Shown: positions 58,176-64,000 of the stretch, piece by piece
Position numbering within the stretch: position 1 is the stretch's first letter
How the letters are laid out: every line of letters starts with the position of its first letter
DNA from: Plumapathes pennacea
Lineage: Eukaryota > Cnidaria > Anthozoa > Antipatharia > Myriopathidae
Assembly (NCBI GenBank): GCA_964036295.1
Contig: OZ038464.1
Span: forward strand, 27,172,508 to 27,236,507
Length of the DNA stretch: 64,000 nt
Direction: 5' to 3'
The notes under the pieces: model-generated
The model's database searches: none
Seen by the model: only the letters and a program-made list of their open reading frames with translations
Told to the model about the DNA's origin: nothing
Made by a program: the position numbers and the translations under genes

Positions 58176-58312
58176 CCGCGGGGAGCAACTACAGAATACC
58201 CCGCACCTACTGTCACAGTTTTCGGCATGCTTTGTAGAACGAGGAAAAAGACAAAAGGTCTCATTGATATTAAAATAAGGTGCGGGGTATTCTGTAATTT
58301 AGCGCTCCGCGG
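58176..58312. repeat. Imperfect inverted repeat
   Basis: CCGCGGGGAGCAACTACAGA, then ATACCCCGCACCT, faces AGGTGCGGGGTATTCTGTAA and GCGCTCCGCGG. Arms are about 35 bp with a loop of about 65. There is no coding capacity. Confidence 0.8.
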
Positions 58313-58613
58313 CACGATGATAGAGTGTCAGTCCTAATCGAGGGCCCCTTGACATACTATGCTATAGAACCATCTCTCCGATTCACGGATGATTGGGTGG
58401 GAGTTTCTGTTGACAAGCAATTGACCCACTAATTGATGTTGAGCGTGAGATCAAGCAATCCTCAAGTCACTTCAAAACTCAAGAACCCACCTTCTGTTAA
58501 AATATATGGCGCACCGAATTATTCGATATTCTAATCATAAATCAATGGACATCAAGAAAATATGGATGCATTCAATAGTCATAAAATTATTTCAGTGCCC
58601 CAATCAGCTGTAT

Positions 58614-58621
<8 letters not shown>

Positions 58622-58705
<84 letters not shown>
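58622..58705. repeat. (TA)n microsatellite, about 42 units
   Basis: Pure alternating TA over 84 bases, preceded by CACACACA. It yields Tyr-Ile repeat frames that are not genes. Confidence 0.95.
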
Positions 58706-58707
<2 letters not shown>

Positions 58708-59422
58708 TCCAACTTCGCTCTCCGCCCTCCCCCGGGACACAGCAAAGCCCTGGGCAAGGGAAGACAGGCAGCTTCATGCTTTCCCTATTAGTTTTAAGGT
58801 TGTCGTCGTCTCCAGGCCAGCCAGGTCTGACAAATCCCTGGGGGGGTGGGGGGGGGGGCCGAGACAGGGGGGCTGGGGGAGATGGTTACAGCTGAAATTG
58901 ACAGCTTGTGTAGTCGCGTCTGAGCAAGAACATTGGAGTTGGTCCCTTTCAGAAAAAAAAAAAAGTTTTCTGTCCTGGGAAATGGGACCTATTATTCACG
59001 TTAAAAATTGCCTGTATCTTATACGGATGTGACTGTATCGACAAACATCGCAATAGCAATATAAATAGAACTCGACTCACAAGGCTACCGCCCAACCCCC
59101 TCCCCCATCAGAAGCAGTTTGTCGGGTTACGACAAACCGCTGATCGAGGGCTTTATGTCATTGTGTGACGGAATGAATCTATTATTTCTTTGAATTGAAA
59201 TCGCTGTAATAATGCGGCTAAAGACAGGACACAGACAGTTTGTGTAAAGACAGTTTGGCTACCCTTTGTCTACAGATCAGTCGGGATTTTGAAGGGCTAC
59301 CGGAAAGTGTGTGTGTCTCACTGACCAAATTGGCTTGACGGAAGTCATGTTGATTTTGGTCAGATGTTAGTTCTGGTGTGATTTGATCCTGGCAGTGCGA
59401 GATACGTAAATCTATTAATACC

Positions 59423-63508
<4,086 letters not shown>

Positions 63509-63536
63509 GTAGAAGTCTTTTCCTGTGTCATGTAAC

Positions 63537-63850
63537 AGAGCCATTTTCGGATGACTGTCGAAAACCAAAACCAAAATGAGTACACCACCAATCACAGAGG
63601 CTGTAGGAAACACTATTAACCAATCATGTACTGTACCAAAGCAATTCGCATTTGGCTTTACTTTGAAGAAGTAACCAATCAGCGGTGCGATGAAACACTG
63701 TTGCCACTTGCTTGCTTGCGTGAGAACATCGCAATCAGGTTTGCTTTTGCTCCTGATTGGCTAAGAATGCTATTAAACTTGTTTGAACCAATCGGAAAGC
63801 GAAGCAATAGCACGATTACTTTCGACAGTCATCCGCAGAAAACGGTTCTG
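63537..63850. mobile_element. Fold-back MITE family C, copy 2
   Basis: AGAGCCATTTTCGGATGACT GTCGAAA at the left and TTTCGACAGTCATCCGC..ACGGTTCT at the right match the ends of the 29923 copy. ACCAATCA, GATTGG and similar words lie within. It is 29 bases from the donor of the last visible exon of the UPF0658-like gene. Confidence 0.85.
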
Positions 63851-64000
63851 TGTACTAAAGGCCCGGGTCAAACGACGTATTTCACATGAGCCGAACTCAA
63901 TGCAAATTAGCTCAAACAATGGTTTTTTGTGAAGTACAGCGTTTGACCGGGGCCTTACTGTATAAATGAATCTGTGTATTTATGCATGTTACTGTCAGTG
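63851..64000. other. Intronic sequence at the window edge
   Basis: GGCCCGGGTCAAACG and GTTTGACCGGGGCC face each other (about 63860-63955), suggesting the ends of another small fold-back element about 95 bp long. No exon is visible. Confidence 0.45.

Larger units (their letters stand above)
56870..59422. other. Spacer between SARNP and the UPF0658-like gene
   Basis: The SARNP 3'UTR comes first, with an AATAAA near 57577. An imperfect inverted repeat lies at 58176-58312 and a (TA)n tract at 58622-58705. GC-rich sequence with a G12-type run follows near 58842-58900. The right end should contain the promoter of the next gene. Frames here are repeat artefacts or short. Confidence 0.45.

Overview
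This is nuclear DNA of an animal, most likely an anthozoan cnidarian (stony coral or sea anemone). The genes are split into many short exons with GT-AG introns, several orthologues read very close to their human counterparts, and introns and spacers are full of short fold-back elements and simple repeats. The placement is an inference: no marker here names the species. There is no bacterial operon, CRISPR array, rRNA or tRNA that I can see. I rebuilt exons by hand from splice signals, reading phase and family conservation. Every complete multi-exon model adds up to a multiple of three.

Layout. 670-3747 (+): last eight exons of VPS41. 6647-14937 (-): complete enhancer of polycomb, 16 exons. 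16622-19002 (+): complete ZSWIM7/SWS1. 20608-28941 (+): complete MBD5/6-type gene with an N-terminal MBD and a C-terminal PWWP. 28942-35731: repeats, including a satellite of about 330-bp units that switches strand twice. 35732-45981 (-): a four-exon gene for a secreted, histidine-rich, cysteine-free protein I do not recognise. Its second intron holds two intronless genes on the opposite strand (38149-38946 and 42351-43109), tandem paralogues with an HSF-type DNA-binding domain. 48230-52943 (-): complete SNF8/VPS22, head to head with SARNP (53082-56869, +), the start codons being 138 bp apart. 59423 to the window edge (+): first exons of a multi-pass membrane protein resembling UPF0658.

The genes do not form a pathway. 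VPS41 (HOPS) and SNF8 (ESCRT-II) both serve endosome-lysosome traffic. EPC (NuA4/TIP60) and MBD5/6 (PR-DUB partner) are chromatin factors, and ZSWIM7 acts in homologous recombination. I read this as ordinary mixed gene order. The least explained part is the 35.7-46.0 kb locus: the His-rich secreted protein and the nested HSF-domain pair, whose recognition helix has Asp where canonical HSFs have Arg. The repeat landscape also has several striking features, including a perfect 52-bp palindrome, a 35-bp perfect hairpin, a MITE abutting an SNF8 splice donor and two nearly identical MITE copies.
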